Of a stretch of DNA of 64,000 nt, positions 30,301-41,221 are shown in pieces. Source of the DNA: Odontesthes bonariensis. Its lineage: Eukaryota; Chordata; Actinopteri; Atheriniformes; Atherinopsidae. The translations under genes and the position numbers were made by a program. Where the stretch lies: positions 25,999,322-26,063,321 of the forward strand of contig NC_134516.1 in the NCBI RefSeq assembly GCF_027942865.1, given 5' to 3'. Each line of letters opens with the position of its first letter. Within the stretch, counting starts at the first letter, position 1. The notes under the pieces are model-generated. The model searched no databases. It was not told the DNA's origin and saw only the letters and a list, made by a program, of their open reading frames with translations.

Positions 30301-32888
30301 ACAGGTCATTCATAATGAATGTTAACCATTATGAGGTGCTTGCATTTGAGTTGTTATTGACATTACACTCTTTCCTTCCCTTAGATACTCATGTGACATC
30401 CGGGTGCTGAGGATGATGAGGGAGAGGACGATGGGCAACAGTGTGACTCAGCTGTACAAAAAGCTGCTGGAACAGCACAGCGAAACATGGATGCAGCGTG
30501 TCCTGCAGTACCTCACAGCTTGTGAACCATTCACAAGGTCCTCTGTAGTGTGCCCCCGTGCATTCGCTGAGCCTCCCCTCTTACCTGCGCTTCCCAAGCC
30601 CAAGTGGCTGTTAGCCGTGTATGCCAGGGATGTTCTTGGGCGACTTCATGAGGTCAAAGCCAAAATCACCAGCATCTTTGGCTCTGTCCTCAAGATGGAC
30701 TCCACGAAAAAGGTATCACAGCTCTGTTTATAAGCAGAATTCTGAGTGTATACATAATGAATACAGATTTGAACTCTTTTTTTTTTTTCTAATCTTTATC
30801 TTTTCTGCATAGGTCACCAAGAAACTTGCTGGTGCTGCTGCAGGTACAGCTGCCTGGTGCACGAATGTGGGCAACGAGCACGGTCAGGTTCTTGTCTCGG
30901 TCCTGACAGCCGGCGAGGGACAAGCACTGGACGCGATGGCAGCTGGCCTGATGAAGCGGTACAGTGTGGCAGGAGAGGCGCCACCCAGAATGATGTACGT
31001 GGACAGAGACTGCTGCAGTCAGCATGGCCCTTGTCGGGTGAAGGCCATGTTTTCAGAGTGGGATGGGCTTCAGGTGCGCCTTGATATCTGGCATTTCATG
31101 CGGCGGTTTGCTGCAGGCGTCACAACTGAGGCCCATCTCATGTACAGCATCTTCATGGCACGCCTGTCCAAGCACATTTTTGAGTGGGATCCGGAAGATG
31201 TTGCTGCTCTGCGCCGTGCCAAGGAGGGTGAGCTGGCAGCAAAGAGGATCGGCCACATCTCGGAGGAGGCGCTGACCACTCGTATTACCCGGAGGGAGTT
31301 GGCGCTGCACTGCAGGAGGAGGACCAGAGGGGTGGAGGAGACCACCAGACTGATTGGCTCACTGATCAGTCTGTTTGACAGTGTAAGTGGGAAGGACACT
31401 CTGGGCGTTCCTCTGCTGGACCATGAACGGATCCAGCAGATATGGCAGGAGCAGAGGAAACATGTGGGCTGCATCCAAGACCCAGAGGACTTCCCACTTT
31501 ACATCAGGACAGGCACCCTGAAGAAAGGCGGTGTGGAGCTGTGCTGCTACAGGTGTGCCCGTGGCTCCACCTCCCTGGAGTCCTTCCACCTCCACCTGAA
31601 CAGATTTATTCCAGGTATTGCCTACATATGGGTTACTACCTATTTTGTCTCAATGTGTGGTTGTAAAGACAATTATTTTTTAACATAATTCTATGACATG
31701 TTACAGATCCTTCACAGCATATGTATGTCATATGTAGTGAATATCTTGTACGAATGTGACAAACGCTTCTTTGTTTATTTCCCTTCAGGAACCAGTGCCA
31801 GTGATGCGCATTTCCAGGCGTATCTCCTGGAAGGGCTGATGCGCTGGAATGATGACCGGATGGAGGACGCCGTCAAAGGAGCACCTGCTTTCCGCGCTTA
31901 CGGCAGCGCTCTGAGAGAGGCAGTGGACCAGCTCAGCCAAAGGGTGCTCGGGAGATGCTGGGATGAGCGTTATCGCACGCCTGGAGCATACACAGGCAAG
32001 AAATAATGCCCCATTCAACATGAAAAAGAACAGCGTGATTAATGTGACCTTTAATAACACTATTTATTAATCAGTTAAACCTTTAATGTATTAAAGGCAG
32101 CGGGAAGAGAAAGTGTAGCTGCTGTCCAGGAGAAGACAAACTGTTAGATAGATGTAAGGTGAAATATTAATTACTTTCTGTTTTATGTGTTGTTTCTGTA
32201 GGTGAGTTGCTGGGAATGGAGTACTTGTACAGCCAGACCGGCAACACACTGACTCCTGTGCTCCAGAGCCCAGAGGAGGAGGACAGGCTGGTGGAGGCAG
32301 TCAGCGATGAGGACGTACGGGATGAGGGGTTTGAAGAGGAGACCTTCAACGACATCACCGTTCCTGAGCTCCACGAGGATGACCTCTCCCGTGATCTGGA
32401 GAACAGGCCCTCATCGCTGATGACGAGTCCTCAGGCCTCACCACCTCAGGCCCCTCCATCACCTGCTGACCTGCCGTCCACGTCACATGACGGAGGACAA
32501 CATGCTGTCGCTGGCCCTTCAGCGCTTCCTGACACTTCTCAGGTAAGACACATTACTGGCTATTTCAATCTAATGACATTTTATTTCATATATATTACTA
32601 TTAATCAATTCATTTATTAGGGAGCAGTCTTCGGACCAGATGGGATCGCTGGGTGGGACAAGGTCCAGGATCTGGCGGGTTACCTGGTGGGTCTCCGTGA
32701 GGCTTCTTACCTCACTGAGCTGCAGGTGACCCAGGTCATCCAGCTGTGGACAGCTCTCCCTGAAGGAGACAAAGAGCGGGTCAACTACCAGCCTCGTCAT
32801 CAGCCCAGACTGACAAGTGGCCGTTTTAAGGCTCCTAAGCGGTCTGGAGTCACGCCGGGCGTGGAGAGTGTCAAGCGCTGCTTGATTT
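27341..32888 (+). pseudogene. Dada-like DDE transposase gene, copy 2 (3'-truncated)
   Basis: The copy with the fullest catalytic region. Exons readable from splice sites: 27,340-28,736 (MYAYPAFR start; one-base frame loss near 27,933), 28,832-28,912, 28,994-29,062, one from 29,342, 29,764-30,303, 30,385-30,712, 30,813-31,614, 31,789-31,995, 32,202-32,542, and 32,621 onward, cut at 32,888. The 29,764 exon holds the DUF6729-like region (WIRRTLFKTN, CVRPACGKRRLT, LECKGCSKKYPAW). Candidate DDE residues: Asp in KMDSTKK (30,698), Asp in YVDRDC (31,002), Glu in TSLESFH (31,578), with LDIWHFMRR between. The C-terminal zinc module is gone. The D, D, H-containing and E motifs resemble those shared by MuDR, hAT, P, Kolobok and Dada enzymes. 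The Dada assignment rests mostly on the tRNA insertion site. Confidence 0.75.
27952..28625 (+). repeat. 27/30-bp minisatellite, copy 2 (about 25 units)
   Basis: Same AASTSPAPP-type array as copy 1 but longer, with mostly 27-bp units and only four 30-bp ones. A missing base just before the array (27,933) puts it out of frame with exon 2 in this copy. Confidence 0.92.
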
Positions 32889-33112
32889 GGGTATATACTG
32901 AAGAGATTGTAATAACCCAAACCCTAAATTTGACTTATCCTAAGTGCAATTGCTTTTGTTTCACCCAATTTTAAATCAAACAACCTCAAACATCCCTACA
33001 TGGTACCACATTTAGATAATAATGTTTCTATTTTTGTGAAAGGAGGATGAATTCATACCCTCTGCACGCAAGCCCATTGTATCTAATGAGGCTCCAATTT
33101 TGAGATCAAAAT

Positions 33113-33206
33113 CAGTGTTTCCCATACATTGAGGAAACTATGGCGGCCCGCCATAGTTTCCATTTGGCCGCCATAGTTTGGCCGCCAATCGTTTGAAACA
33201 CAGCGA

Positions 33207-33237
<31 letters not shown>

Positions 33238-34494
33238 TTTTTGAAACACAGCGATTTCCTCGAAAACCAACCAATATGACTATACAACAGGTGAATTAGT
33301 AATTAAACATGTCCTAAAGTGTGCAATGTCAGAGTTTCGAAGTTTAGTGGCAAAAAAGATTTATGTATTATTAGTCGCTGTCGGGGCGATTGACACACGT
33401 TATAGATCAGTGGGTGCGCATGCATAAAGATCAGCTGTAATCATCGTGATTTCGTTGACAAACATATTTTTTTGACCTATTTATATTCTGAGAAATAATG
33501 TGAAATTTGAGCAATGACGAATACACTAGTATGTTGTCCGGTATGTTGCTTAAAAAAAGAGTAAGCTCAATAGTTTCTGTTTAAAATAAGGTGTTTCATC
33601 CGTCCCGCATGTGTGGTTCAACCATCCCGACCAGGCGGAGCGGGGTGAAGTTGGTTTTATATTCGACATTCGCCTATTTTCCGGCTTTGTAATTGTAATA
33701 GCGTCACGAAAACCTCACCAATTAGCCTCAGGATGGTATTAATATTTACAGAAAACTAAGACTAACATACCACAGGCTTTATCAACTCACCAAAGTAAGC
33801 CTGAAAGATCAGAGTAACCGCGCCGAATATACTCTAAGTGAACTACGGCAGCCGGAGCGCTTAGGGACCGTCGCAAAAGTGCAACGCCTTTTTTTGTTCT
33901 CACTGGATATTCAACCAATGAACACCAAACCACTTCGGATGGGTTTGTGAACTCACTATAAAGCTTTCACAGTCTTTTAGTTTCCAGAAAAATCATTTTA
34001 GGTAGAACATTTACTCAGTGTGCATAGTTAATTCCATTTTAGACTTTTATTTTGTAATAGCTCTCTTGTTTTTAAAGATATCAACACCAAAACACTTCTG
34101 ATGTGTTCCTGAACTCATTGTGTACTTCCCACACCCTTTGTTATCAAGGAAAACCTTTTCAAGTTTCTCAAAAAGGCATAATTCCTCACTGTATATGATC
34201 CATTCATATTTTTCATGAAGTTTAGTTTTAACCTGTAAATATTTTCTATTACAATTGTTATCATTGGGTTTTAATGACAAGATGAGGTTTCCTCATAAGC
34301 CCAAAAGGGTTTCTGACATCTCCAGCACACATTCCTTTTTTTTAATTTGGTGTGTTTTATTGTGTATTTTTTTTTTTATTTGAATGAATGTGTGCAAATC
34401 AATCAAATAAAATAAAATCTGCAGTCGCACAAATGTACGCCGCACAAATTCACGCCGCGTGGATTATAGTCATAGTTTCCAAAAATTCTGTGGG
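33113..34494. mobile_element. 1.38-kb insertion with imperfect inverted ends
   Basis: It interrupts sequence that is continuous in unit 1 (25,810-25,825, 'gatcaaaattatacc'). It starts 'cagtgtttccca' and ends 'ttctgtggg'; 'ggaaactatgg' near the left end reappears inverted near the right end. AAAAT lies on both sides (33,108-33,112 and 34,495-34,499) and once in the empty site, suggesting a 5-bp duplication. Near the left end is 'atggcggcccgccat', a palindrome. No coding frame is seen. The left terminus resembles hAT elements, but those make 8-bp duplications, so the superfamily is open. Confidence 0.65.
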
Positions 34495-34554
34495 AAAATT
34501 ATACCAGCTGTAGTTTAAGATGGAAATTTTTATGGTCAAACTTATAAGAGAGAG

Positions 34555-34589
34555 GACGAGGTGGCCAAGCGGTTAAGGCGATGGACTGC
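34555..34589 (+). pseudogene. tRNA-Ser 5' half, cut in the anticodon
   Basis: Identical to the first 35 nt of the tRNA-Ser at 25,875 except one D-loop change (CAAGC for CGAGC). It stops at 'gactgc', inside the GCT anticodon, and runs into 'ataatttataaatatata', which leads into the 2-kb array. Confidence 0.9.
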
Positions 34590-35562
34590 ATAATTTATAA
34601 ATATATAAATTATGATAGGCTACAAAAAAGTGATCACAGCCAGCCAGAGGACTTTAGGTAACACTTCACAATACTGACTGTGTATTAGAGTGTACATTCC
34701 GTTCACTTATTTCCTACTTTGCCCGGACTTCCAGTGTAGCCTAACTCCTGGCCAATTCCCACCTTCTCCAGTCTTACAGCATAACTCGCCACGACACTTA
34801 CCATGTAATACGCGAAACTACCCCAACTTTTTGCTCATGGCGGTTGTGTATGTATACATGTCAGCGGACAAGCTTCACCCTTATTCCAGGGATTTATTAT
34901 GTTTGTCTTACAGCCTTGTATGATTGGGAATAAGAATATGTTGAGAAATGGACAAAACAAAGTGTCCCTGACATAAAATAACAGAGTTGCACTGATTTTT
35001 CTTATTCATGTTGTTCCTTCATTTAGCTAATACTACTACTGCTTTGATTACCCACTGAAGCCTCTTCCTGTCTGCCTCAGTGCAGGTCCCAGCGGGCTCT
35101 CAATACAAGGTGCTCAGCAGTTTGGTGTCTAGATTGTTCAATCTGGACAATGTGTTGGTCCTCCTCACTGTTGGGCCCATGTCAGGATTGCTGGAGATTA
35201 CAGTAAAATACACCCTGACATAGCCTACAGTTAAGAGTGAACATCTCAGACCCTGTAATGTGACCTTGCATTTTTCTATTTTGGAGCCAAAATGTTGCAG
35301 GTGTGCGGACAAAGTGGAGTACCATTTTAATGGTTTGAATGTGTTAAAACAAAACAACTCATGTCTGTGTGGCATGTGTTTAACTAATAGAACTAGCACT
35401 TGAACCCAAACGCACAACTCAGGAACCAAAGGAGTACCCAGTAAACAAAATAGTACAAACTACAAAAAACACTTTATACAAAACACATTCTCAACAGAAC
35501 TATATAACACGCACACACACTGGTAGTAATTCAAACATTCCCTTTCATAACTATAACTAACT

Positions 35563-35606
<44 letters not shown>

Positions 35607-35689
35607 AGAATAACCACAAAAAGAAACCATTAACAATTATGAACCAAAAAAGAAAATATGTTCAGCTAACTAATCACGTCATCATGTGA

Positions 35690-36010
35690 TTGGCTGTTGC
35701 AGAATCAAACGTCTTCAGGCTGCTCTGATTGGCTGTCGTAGGATCGAACGTCTTCAGGCTTCTCTGATTGGCTGTCGCAGGATCAAAGGTCTTCAGGCTG
35801 CTCTGATTGGCTGTCGCAGGATCAAACATCTTCAGGCTACTCTGATTGGCTGTCGCAGGATCTAACGTCATCAGGCTGCTCTGATTGGCTGTCACAGGAT
35901 CAAAGGTCTTCAGGCTGATCTGATTGGCTGTCGCAGGATCAAAGGTCTTCAGGCTACTCTGATTGGCTGTCGCAGGATCAAAGGTCTTCAGGCTGCTCTG
36001 ATTGGCTGTC
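35690..36010 (-). repeat. 39-bp CCAAT minisatellite (about 8 units)
   Basis: Same 39-bp unit as at 901. The neighbouring CTAA run (35,557-35,607) is expanded here relative to other units. Confidence 0.92.
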
Positions 36011-37724
36011 GGGTTCGGGTACCAAAGTATAATTCGTTTTTCTGTCAAAACGAAAAAATGAAAAAACGCGAATAGCTGTCCTTTTTCCATTTTTCGTTTT
36101 AAACCAAAAACGGATTTTTCTGTCTTCCTAAAAAAAACGAAAAACCAAAATCAAATAACGGAAAAAATTCGTTTTTTGGAAATGACTTTTTTCATTTTTC
36201 GTTTTTTACATTCGAACATGACGGCGGGCAGACCGGAAGTGGAGGTAACGCCAAAATAAAAGTAGCGTGCTAATTTAATATCAAACATATTTTCCGCTTT
36301 TTATACACCCATTGTAGGTAGTAGACTGCATTTATTTTAGTTAAGTGAAACTACAACAGCTGTTTTTTTGGGAGAACGTCATAGGCTATATAAATTATGA
36401 TAGGCTACAAAAAAGTGATCACAGCCAAATATGACAAAAGATTAGGCTAGCCTTTCATTTCTGACAGCTGAACATTGCACATCTACTAACCTTAAAACTA
36501 AATAAATGAGAGCAACAACCGTCTTTTTTTTTCTTCTTAAAAGATGTTTTATATTTTTTTCATATAATTTGCTGATGGCAATTATAGAATGTGAGTGCTT
36601 GTGTTATATTGAAAGCGAGGTTGGGTGTGTCAATGAATATAGACAACACTGAAGGTTTTTTTTAGGTGCTGTACAAGCAAATCATAGCATCTCTGTACAA
36701 TGACAGAGGACTTTAGGTAACACTTCACAATACTGACTGTGTATTAGAGTGTACATTACGTTCACTTATTTCCTACTTTGCCCGGATTTCCAGTGTAGCC
36801 TAACTCCTGGCCAATTCCCACCTTCTCCAGTCTTACAGCATAACTCGCCGCGACACTTACCATGTAATACGCAAAACTACCCCATCTTTTTGTTCATGGC
36901 GGTTGTGTATGTATACATGTCAGCGGACAAGCTTCACCCTTATTCCAGGGATTTATTATGTTTGTCTTACAGCCTTGTATGATTGAGAATAAGAATATGT
37001 TGAGAAATGGACAAAACAAAGTGTCCCTGACATAAAATAACAGAGTTGCACTGATTTTTCTTATTCATGTTGTTCCTTCGTTTAGCTAATACTACTACTG
37101 CTTTGATTACCCACTGAAGCCTCTTCCTGTCTGCCTCAGTGCAGGTCCCAGCGGGCTCTCAATACAAGGTCTTCAGCAGTTTGGTGTCTAGATTGTTCAA
37201 TCTGGACAATGTGGTGGTCCTCCTCACTGTTGGGCCCATGTCAGGATTGCTGGAGATTACAGTAAAATACACCCTGACATGGCCTACAGTTAAGAGTGAA
37301 CATGTCAGACCCTGTAATGTGACCTTGCATTTTGCTCCTTTGAAGCCAAAATGTTGCAGGTGTGCGGACAAAGTGGAGTACCATTTTAGTGGTTTGAATG
37401 TGTTAAAACAAAACAACTCATGTCTGTGTGGCATGTGTTTAACTAATAGAACTAGCACTTGAACCCAAATGCACAACTCAGGAACCAAAGGAGTACCCAG
37501 TAAACAAAATAGTACAAACAAGAACAAACACTTTTTTCAAAACACATTCTCAACAGAACTATATAACACGCACACACACTGGTAGCAATTCAAACATTCC
37601 CTTTCATAACTATAACTAACTTAACTAACTAACTAACAGAATAACCACAAAAAGAAACCATTAACAATTATGAACCAAAAAAGAAAATATTTTCAGTTAA
37701 CTAATCACGTCATCATGTGATTGA

Positions 37725-38121
37725 CTGTTGCAGAATCAAACGTCTTCAGGCTGCTCTGATTGGCTGTTGCAGGATCGAACGTCTTCAGGCTTCTCTGATT
37801 GGCTGTCGCAGAATCAAATGTCTTCAGGCTGCTCTGATTGGCTGTCGCAGGATCAAAGGTCTTCAGGCTGCTCGTATTGGCTGTCGCAGGATCTAACGTC
37901 TTCAGGCTGTTCTGATTGGCTGTTGCATGATCGAACGTCTTCAGGCTTCTCTGATTGGCTGTCGCAGGATTAAAGGTCTTCAGGCTGCTCTGATTGGCTG
38001 TCGCAGGATCTAACGTCTTCAGGCTGTTCTGATTGGCTGTCGCACGATCAAAGGTCTTCAGGCTGCTCTGATTGGCTGTCGCAGGATCAAAAGTCTTCAG
38101 GCTGCTCTGATTGGCTGTCGG
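37725..38121 (-). repeat. 39-bp CCAAT minisatellite (about 10 units)
   Basis: Longest copy of the array. It contains an internal higher-order duplication: the variants 'aacgtcttcaggctgttctg' and 'gatcgaacgtcttcaggct' each occur twice. Confidence 0.92.
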
Positions 38122-38640
38122 GTCCGGGTACCAAAGTATAATCCGTTTTTCTGTCAAAACGAAAAAAACGGAAATAGCTGTCCTTTTTCCATTTTTCGTT
38201 TTAAACCAAAAACGGATTTTTCTGTCTTCCTAAAAAAAACCAAAAACCCAAATCAAATAACGGACAAAATTTGTTTTTTGGAAATTACTTTTTTCATTTT
38301 TTGTTTCTTATATTCGAACATGACGGCGGGCAGACCGGAAGCGGAAGTAACGCCAAAAATAAAAGTAGCGTGCTAATTTAATATCAAACATATTTTCCGC
38401 TTTTTATACACCCATTGGAGGTAGTAGACTGCATTTATTTTAGTTAAGTGGAACTGCAACAGCTGGTTGTTTGGGAGAACGTCATAGGCTATATAAATTA
38501 TGATAGGCTACAAAAAAGTGATCACAGCCAAATATGACAAAAGATTAGGCTAACCTTTCATTTCTGACAGCTGAACATTGCACATCTACTAACCTTATAA
38601 CAAAATAAACGAGAGCAACAAATTTGTCCTCTAATTTTTC

Positions 38641-38844
38641 CAGTCTGGGACATTGGACAAAGAGGTGGTAGACTGTCTCTGACCGAGGGCAGAACGGACA
38701 GGAGACATCCAATGGAGGATCGTACATGGGGCCATAGCTACAAACAGGTATCTGGTGCACCTCGATCCTGGCACAGGGGATGGCTGTCCGTTCTGCCCTC
38801 GGTCAGAGACAGTCTACCACCTCTTTGTCCAATGTCCCAGACTG
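38641..38844. repeat. 61-bp perfect inverted repeat within a LINE fragment
   Basis: 38,641-38,701 is the exact reverse complement of 38,784-38,844, with an 82-bp spacer. The right arm is the native LINE sequence. The left arm has no counterpart in the related copy at 49,020, so it is an inverted extra piece. Confidence 0.93.
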
Positions 38845-38970
38845 GAGGCGCTGTTCAGACAGCTGCAGAGGTGGTTTCAGGGGTTAAGTGAGGGTTTCTC
38901 CTCCAGCCTGTTCATCTTTGGGCCACATTATTGTGCAAGGAGGAAGGCTGTACTTCAGTTGATTAAAGGG
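38702..38970 (+). pseudogene. LINE ORF2 C-terminal zinc-knuckle fragment, copy 1
   Basis: The frame reads HLDPGTGDGCPFCPRSETVYH and FVQCPRLEALFRQL. This CXXC...H...C module lies at the C-terminus of many LINE reverse transcriptases. The catalytic domain is missing. It continues to about 38,965, where an unrelated dispersed repeat begins. A second copy lies at 48,900-49,320. Confidence 0.7.
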
Positions 38971-39330
38971 ATAATCCGGAGTAAAATGCACTTTAGATCC
39001 ATTTACGGGATGTTGGGAGTACATATGTTGAGTTGACATCAAAATCATGTCATTCGGATGTGTTCTGAGAATTTCGATTTGACCGTTTTTAGCCAAAAGT
39101 CGTTAGCCTGGAAGTGAGAGAGGCATATCATGTCACCGCTACAAAACACTATTTTTATACCTCTTCTACAGCTCCAAACAACATAACACTTACGTGGTAG
39201 TGAGTAGAGGGTCCCTAAAGCCAAACCGAAGTGTCCCGAGGTCTTCATGTGGTCGGATATAGAGTCCAGAATGAATTTAATCAAGCCAGTACCTTTCCGG
39301 AAATGTTGCTGCTGCAGCTGCTGCTGAAGA
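38965..39330 (+). repeat. Dispersed repeat joined to the LINE fragment
   Basis: It begins 'gggataatccggagtaaaat' and includes 'tgttgagttgacatcaaaat' and 'ttagccaaaagtcgttagcc'. It is duplicated at 49,305-49,471 and 50,194-50,251, where a MITE splits it. Non-coding; probably a non-autonomous element, class not determined. Confidence 0.6.
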
Positions 39331-39424
39331 CCGTGGTGAAGTTGGTTTGATATTGGATATTGGACATATATTCAAAATAAGGAAATAAGGTGTCTTTTTT
39401 TTCAAACCTGCTTTTAAACATGTA

Positions 39425-39487
39425 TAGCACTTTGTGCTACATGTTAATGTATGAAAAGTGCTTTATAAATAAAGTTTGATTTGATTT
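39425..39487 (+). mobile_element. LINE/SINE 3' tail
   Basis: 'gtgctttataaataaagttt' followed by 'gatttgattttt' is the common 3' end of teleost L2-related elements. Confidence 0.5.
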
Positions 39488-40160
39488 TTACCAGAGGCCC
39501 TACGGGTGGGGCGAGAAGCCTGTCTGCGTCTGCGTCTTCTAGAATAGAAAAATACTTTATCCATCCCCCAATGGGGGAAATTTAAATGAGTCAAGTAGCT
39601 CAAAAAGAAATGAATAATATTTACAATGATTGTATATCAAAATATTATATATAATACTAGATTCTCCGAAATGTTTGGTATGCATCATGAGGTTACTACT
39701 CATATTCAAACTACCCAAGATGCAACGTAACGTCGCTGATCGGCCTCACTTAGCATGTAGCAGTAGCATCAACAGATCCCTGATCAGGGTTTTGTGAGTC
39801 CGGGACTGCAGAGCTGTAGCTTCAGCTTCAGACATTCAGGCAGGTTTACTCTGCAAAGATTCCCTTTCTTTCCTTCAGCTGCTTTGATGTTTTAAATCAT
39901 CAGGCTTTTTCTCTTAACGATTCCCTGTTATATTTTGGTGGGATAGCAGCACACCCACTATGCGCTTGGTCATCACAAAGAGTGACGCCACACTTGTGCT
40001 GACAGAGGAAGTGTGCTTATGGAAGATGAGCCAGATGCAGACAGATGTTTTCTACCTGTGGACACGTAATCAGAACCAGAATTTATTGCCAAGTAGGTTT
40101 GCACTTACAAGGAATCTGACTTGGTGTCGTTGGTGCAGACAATATAGATATATATACAGA

Positions 40161-40162
<2 letters not shown>
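39488..40162. other. Interval without a recognised gene
   Basis: Mixed non-coding sequence. 'ggatctgttgatgctactgc' near 40,300 is the inverse of a stretch near 39,755, indicating older inverted copies. No coding evidence. Confidence 0.4.

Positions 40163-40236
<74 letters not shown>
40163..40236 (+). repeat. (ATCT)n microsatellite
   Basis: About 18 uninterrupted ATCT units. Confidence 0.97.
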
Positions 40237-40237
<1 letters not shown>

Positions 40238-40504
40238 GATCTATATAAAAAGTTGGACCTCCCAAAACCTGCTCTCCAGTCATCGACCCACACAAACCCC
40301 TGATCAAGGATCTGTTGATGCTACTGCTACATGCTAAGTCATGGACAGAAACTGCGACATTTTTCAGTAAAACTGACCAACATGAATAACGGATTCATTC
40401 TCTGGAAAATCAATAACGGAGTGAAATAATGTTTTCAGTTCCACAATTGTGTGATGACAACAGCACAGAAATGTTATGACATCACAAAAGCAATATTCAC
40501 AAGA

Positions 40505-40806
40505 TGGAATGTCATAGATGACATCACAGCGATGTCATCAGTGACATCACCGTGATGTTATCATAGATGACATCACCGTGATGTTATCATAGATGACATC
40601 ACCGTGATGTTATCATAGATGACATCACCGTGATGTTATCATAGATGACATCACAGCGATGTTATCATAGATGACATCACCGTGATGTTATCATAGATGA
40701 CATCACCGTGATGTTATCATAGATGACATCACAGCGATGTCATCAGTGACATCACCGTGATGTTATCATAGATGACATCACCGCGATGTTATCATAGATG
40801 ACATCA
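40505..40806 (+). repeat. 26-bp palindromic minisatellite with TGACATCA core
   Basis: About 11 copies of 'tagatgacatcaccgtgatg' plus 'ttatca'. Each unit is itself a near-palindrome (gacatcac/gtgatgt) and carries TGACATCA, one base from the CRE consensus. Related but non-tandem 'gatgacatca' blocks occur at 14,255-14,305 and 62,695-62,745. Confidence 0.92.
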
Positions 40807-40854
40807 CAAAATGATATCTCCAGAGTTTATAAATAGAACCCCCTCCTCAAGATG

Positions 40855-41070
40855 TATACTAGCTTGCCTGCTTGCTTGCCCGCTTGTTCGCCCGCTTAGT
40901 TGTAGCTTGCTCGCACGCTTGCTCGCCCGCTTGCTCGCCCGCTTGCTCGCCCGCATGGTCGCCCGCTTGAGCTCGCCCGCTTGGTTGCCCGCTTGCTTGC
41001 CCGCTTGTTCGCCTGCTTGAGCTTGCACGCTTTGCCGCTTGTTCGCCCGCTTGCTCGCTCGCTCGCTCAC
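40855..41070 (+). repeat. 12-bp minisatellite (cgcttgctcgcc)
   Basis: Irregular 12-bp units of 'ttgctcgcccgc' type. The minus frame reads repeated ASKR and is a by-product of the period. Confidence 0.85.
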
Positions 41071-41144
41071 TACTTGTTAGTAATTTGTCCTAACAAGTAG
41101 ACGTTACGTGATCGAGATTCATGCTGCACAATCTTTCCAACAGT

Positions 41145-41148
41145 CATG
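41145..41148 (+). repeat. Target-site duplication CATG (left) of the gag-only element
   Basis: CATG precedes TGTAGCG. The same four bases follow ...GCCACA at 48,050-48,053. Confidence 0.75.
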
Positions 41149-41221
41149 TGTAGCGTTACCGGGTATTTATATACCTATTAAATATAAGGATTTATGAGAT
41201 GTTCTTACAGTCTCAAATAAA
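41149..41221 (+). repeat. Left terminal repeat of the gag-only element
   Basis: 46 bp identical to the hairpin arm at 47,935-47,980, then 'tgagatgttcttacagtctc', which matches the inverted form of the right-end loop. It thus pairs as an inverted repeat with 47,977-48,049. Confidence 0.88.

Larger units (their letters stand above)
26002..34589 (+). repeat. 8.2-kb tandem unit 2 (internally deleted, with a later insertion)
   Basis: Repeats unit 1 from 'cttacaagcaggctttt'. At 32,888 it jumps from the transposase gene to the equivalent of 25,597, losing the gene's 3' end and the tRNA-Ala 5' half. It then carries a 1.38-kb insertion (33,113-34,494) and ends inside the tRNA-Ser anticodon. Confidence 0.88.
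34636..38620 (+). repeat. ~2-kb tandem repeat array, block 1 (two units)
   Basis: Two units, anchored at 'gaggactttaggtaac' near 34,646 and 36,710 (period 2,059 bp). Each contains a (CTAA)n stretch, the 39-bp CCAAT minisatellite, a tract of 'acgaaaaa' and 'tttttcgtt' inverted A/T runs, and 'catgacggcgggcagaccgg'. The second unit stops at 38,620 within 'gagcaaca', where LINE-derived sequence begins. A 109-130 codon minus frame (35,100-35,429; 37,159-37,527) is present in every unit. Confidence 0.9.

Noticed and set aside
19136-32888. Assignment of the transposase-like gene to the KDZ (Zisupton) group
   Set aside because: Large fish transposase genes of that group exist, but the YVDRDC/LDIWHF/SLESFH motif style and the insertion in tRNA-Ala fit Dada better. 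No KDZ hallmark was recognised. A profile search would decide.
35674-38121. CRISPR array in the 39-bp repeats
   Set aside because: Units are contiguous without unique spacers, lie in eukaryotic DNA, and have no cas genes nearby.
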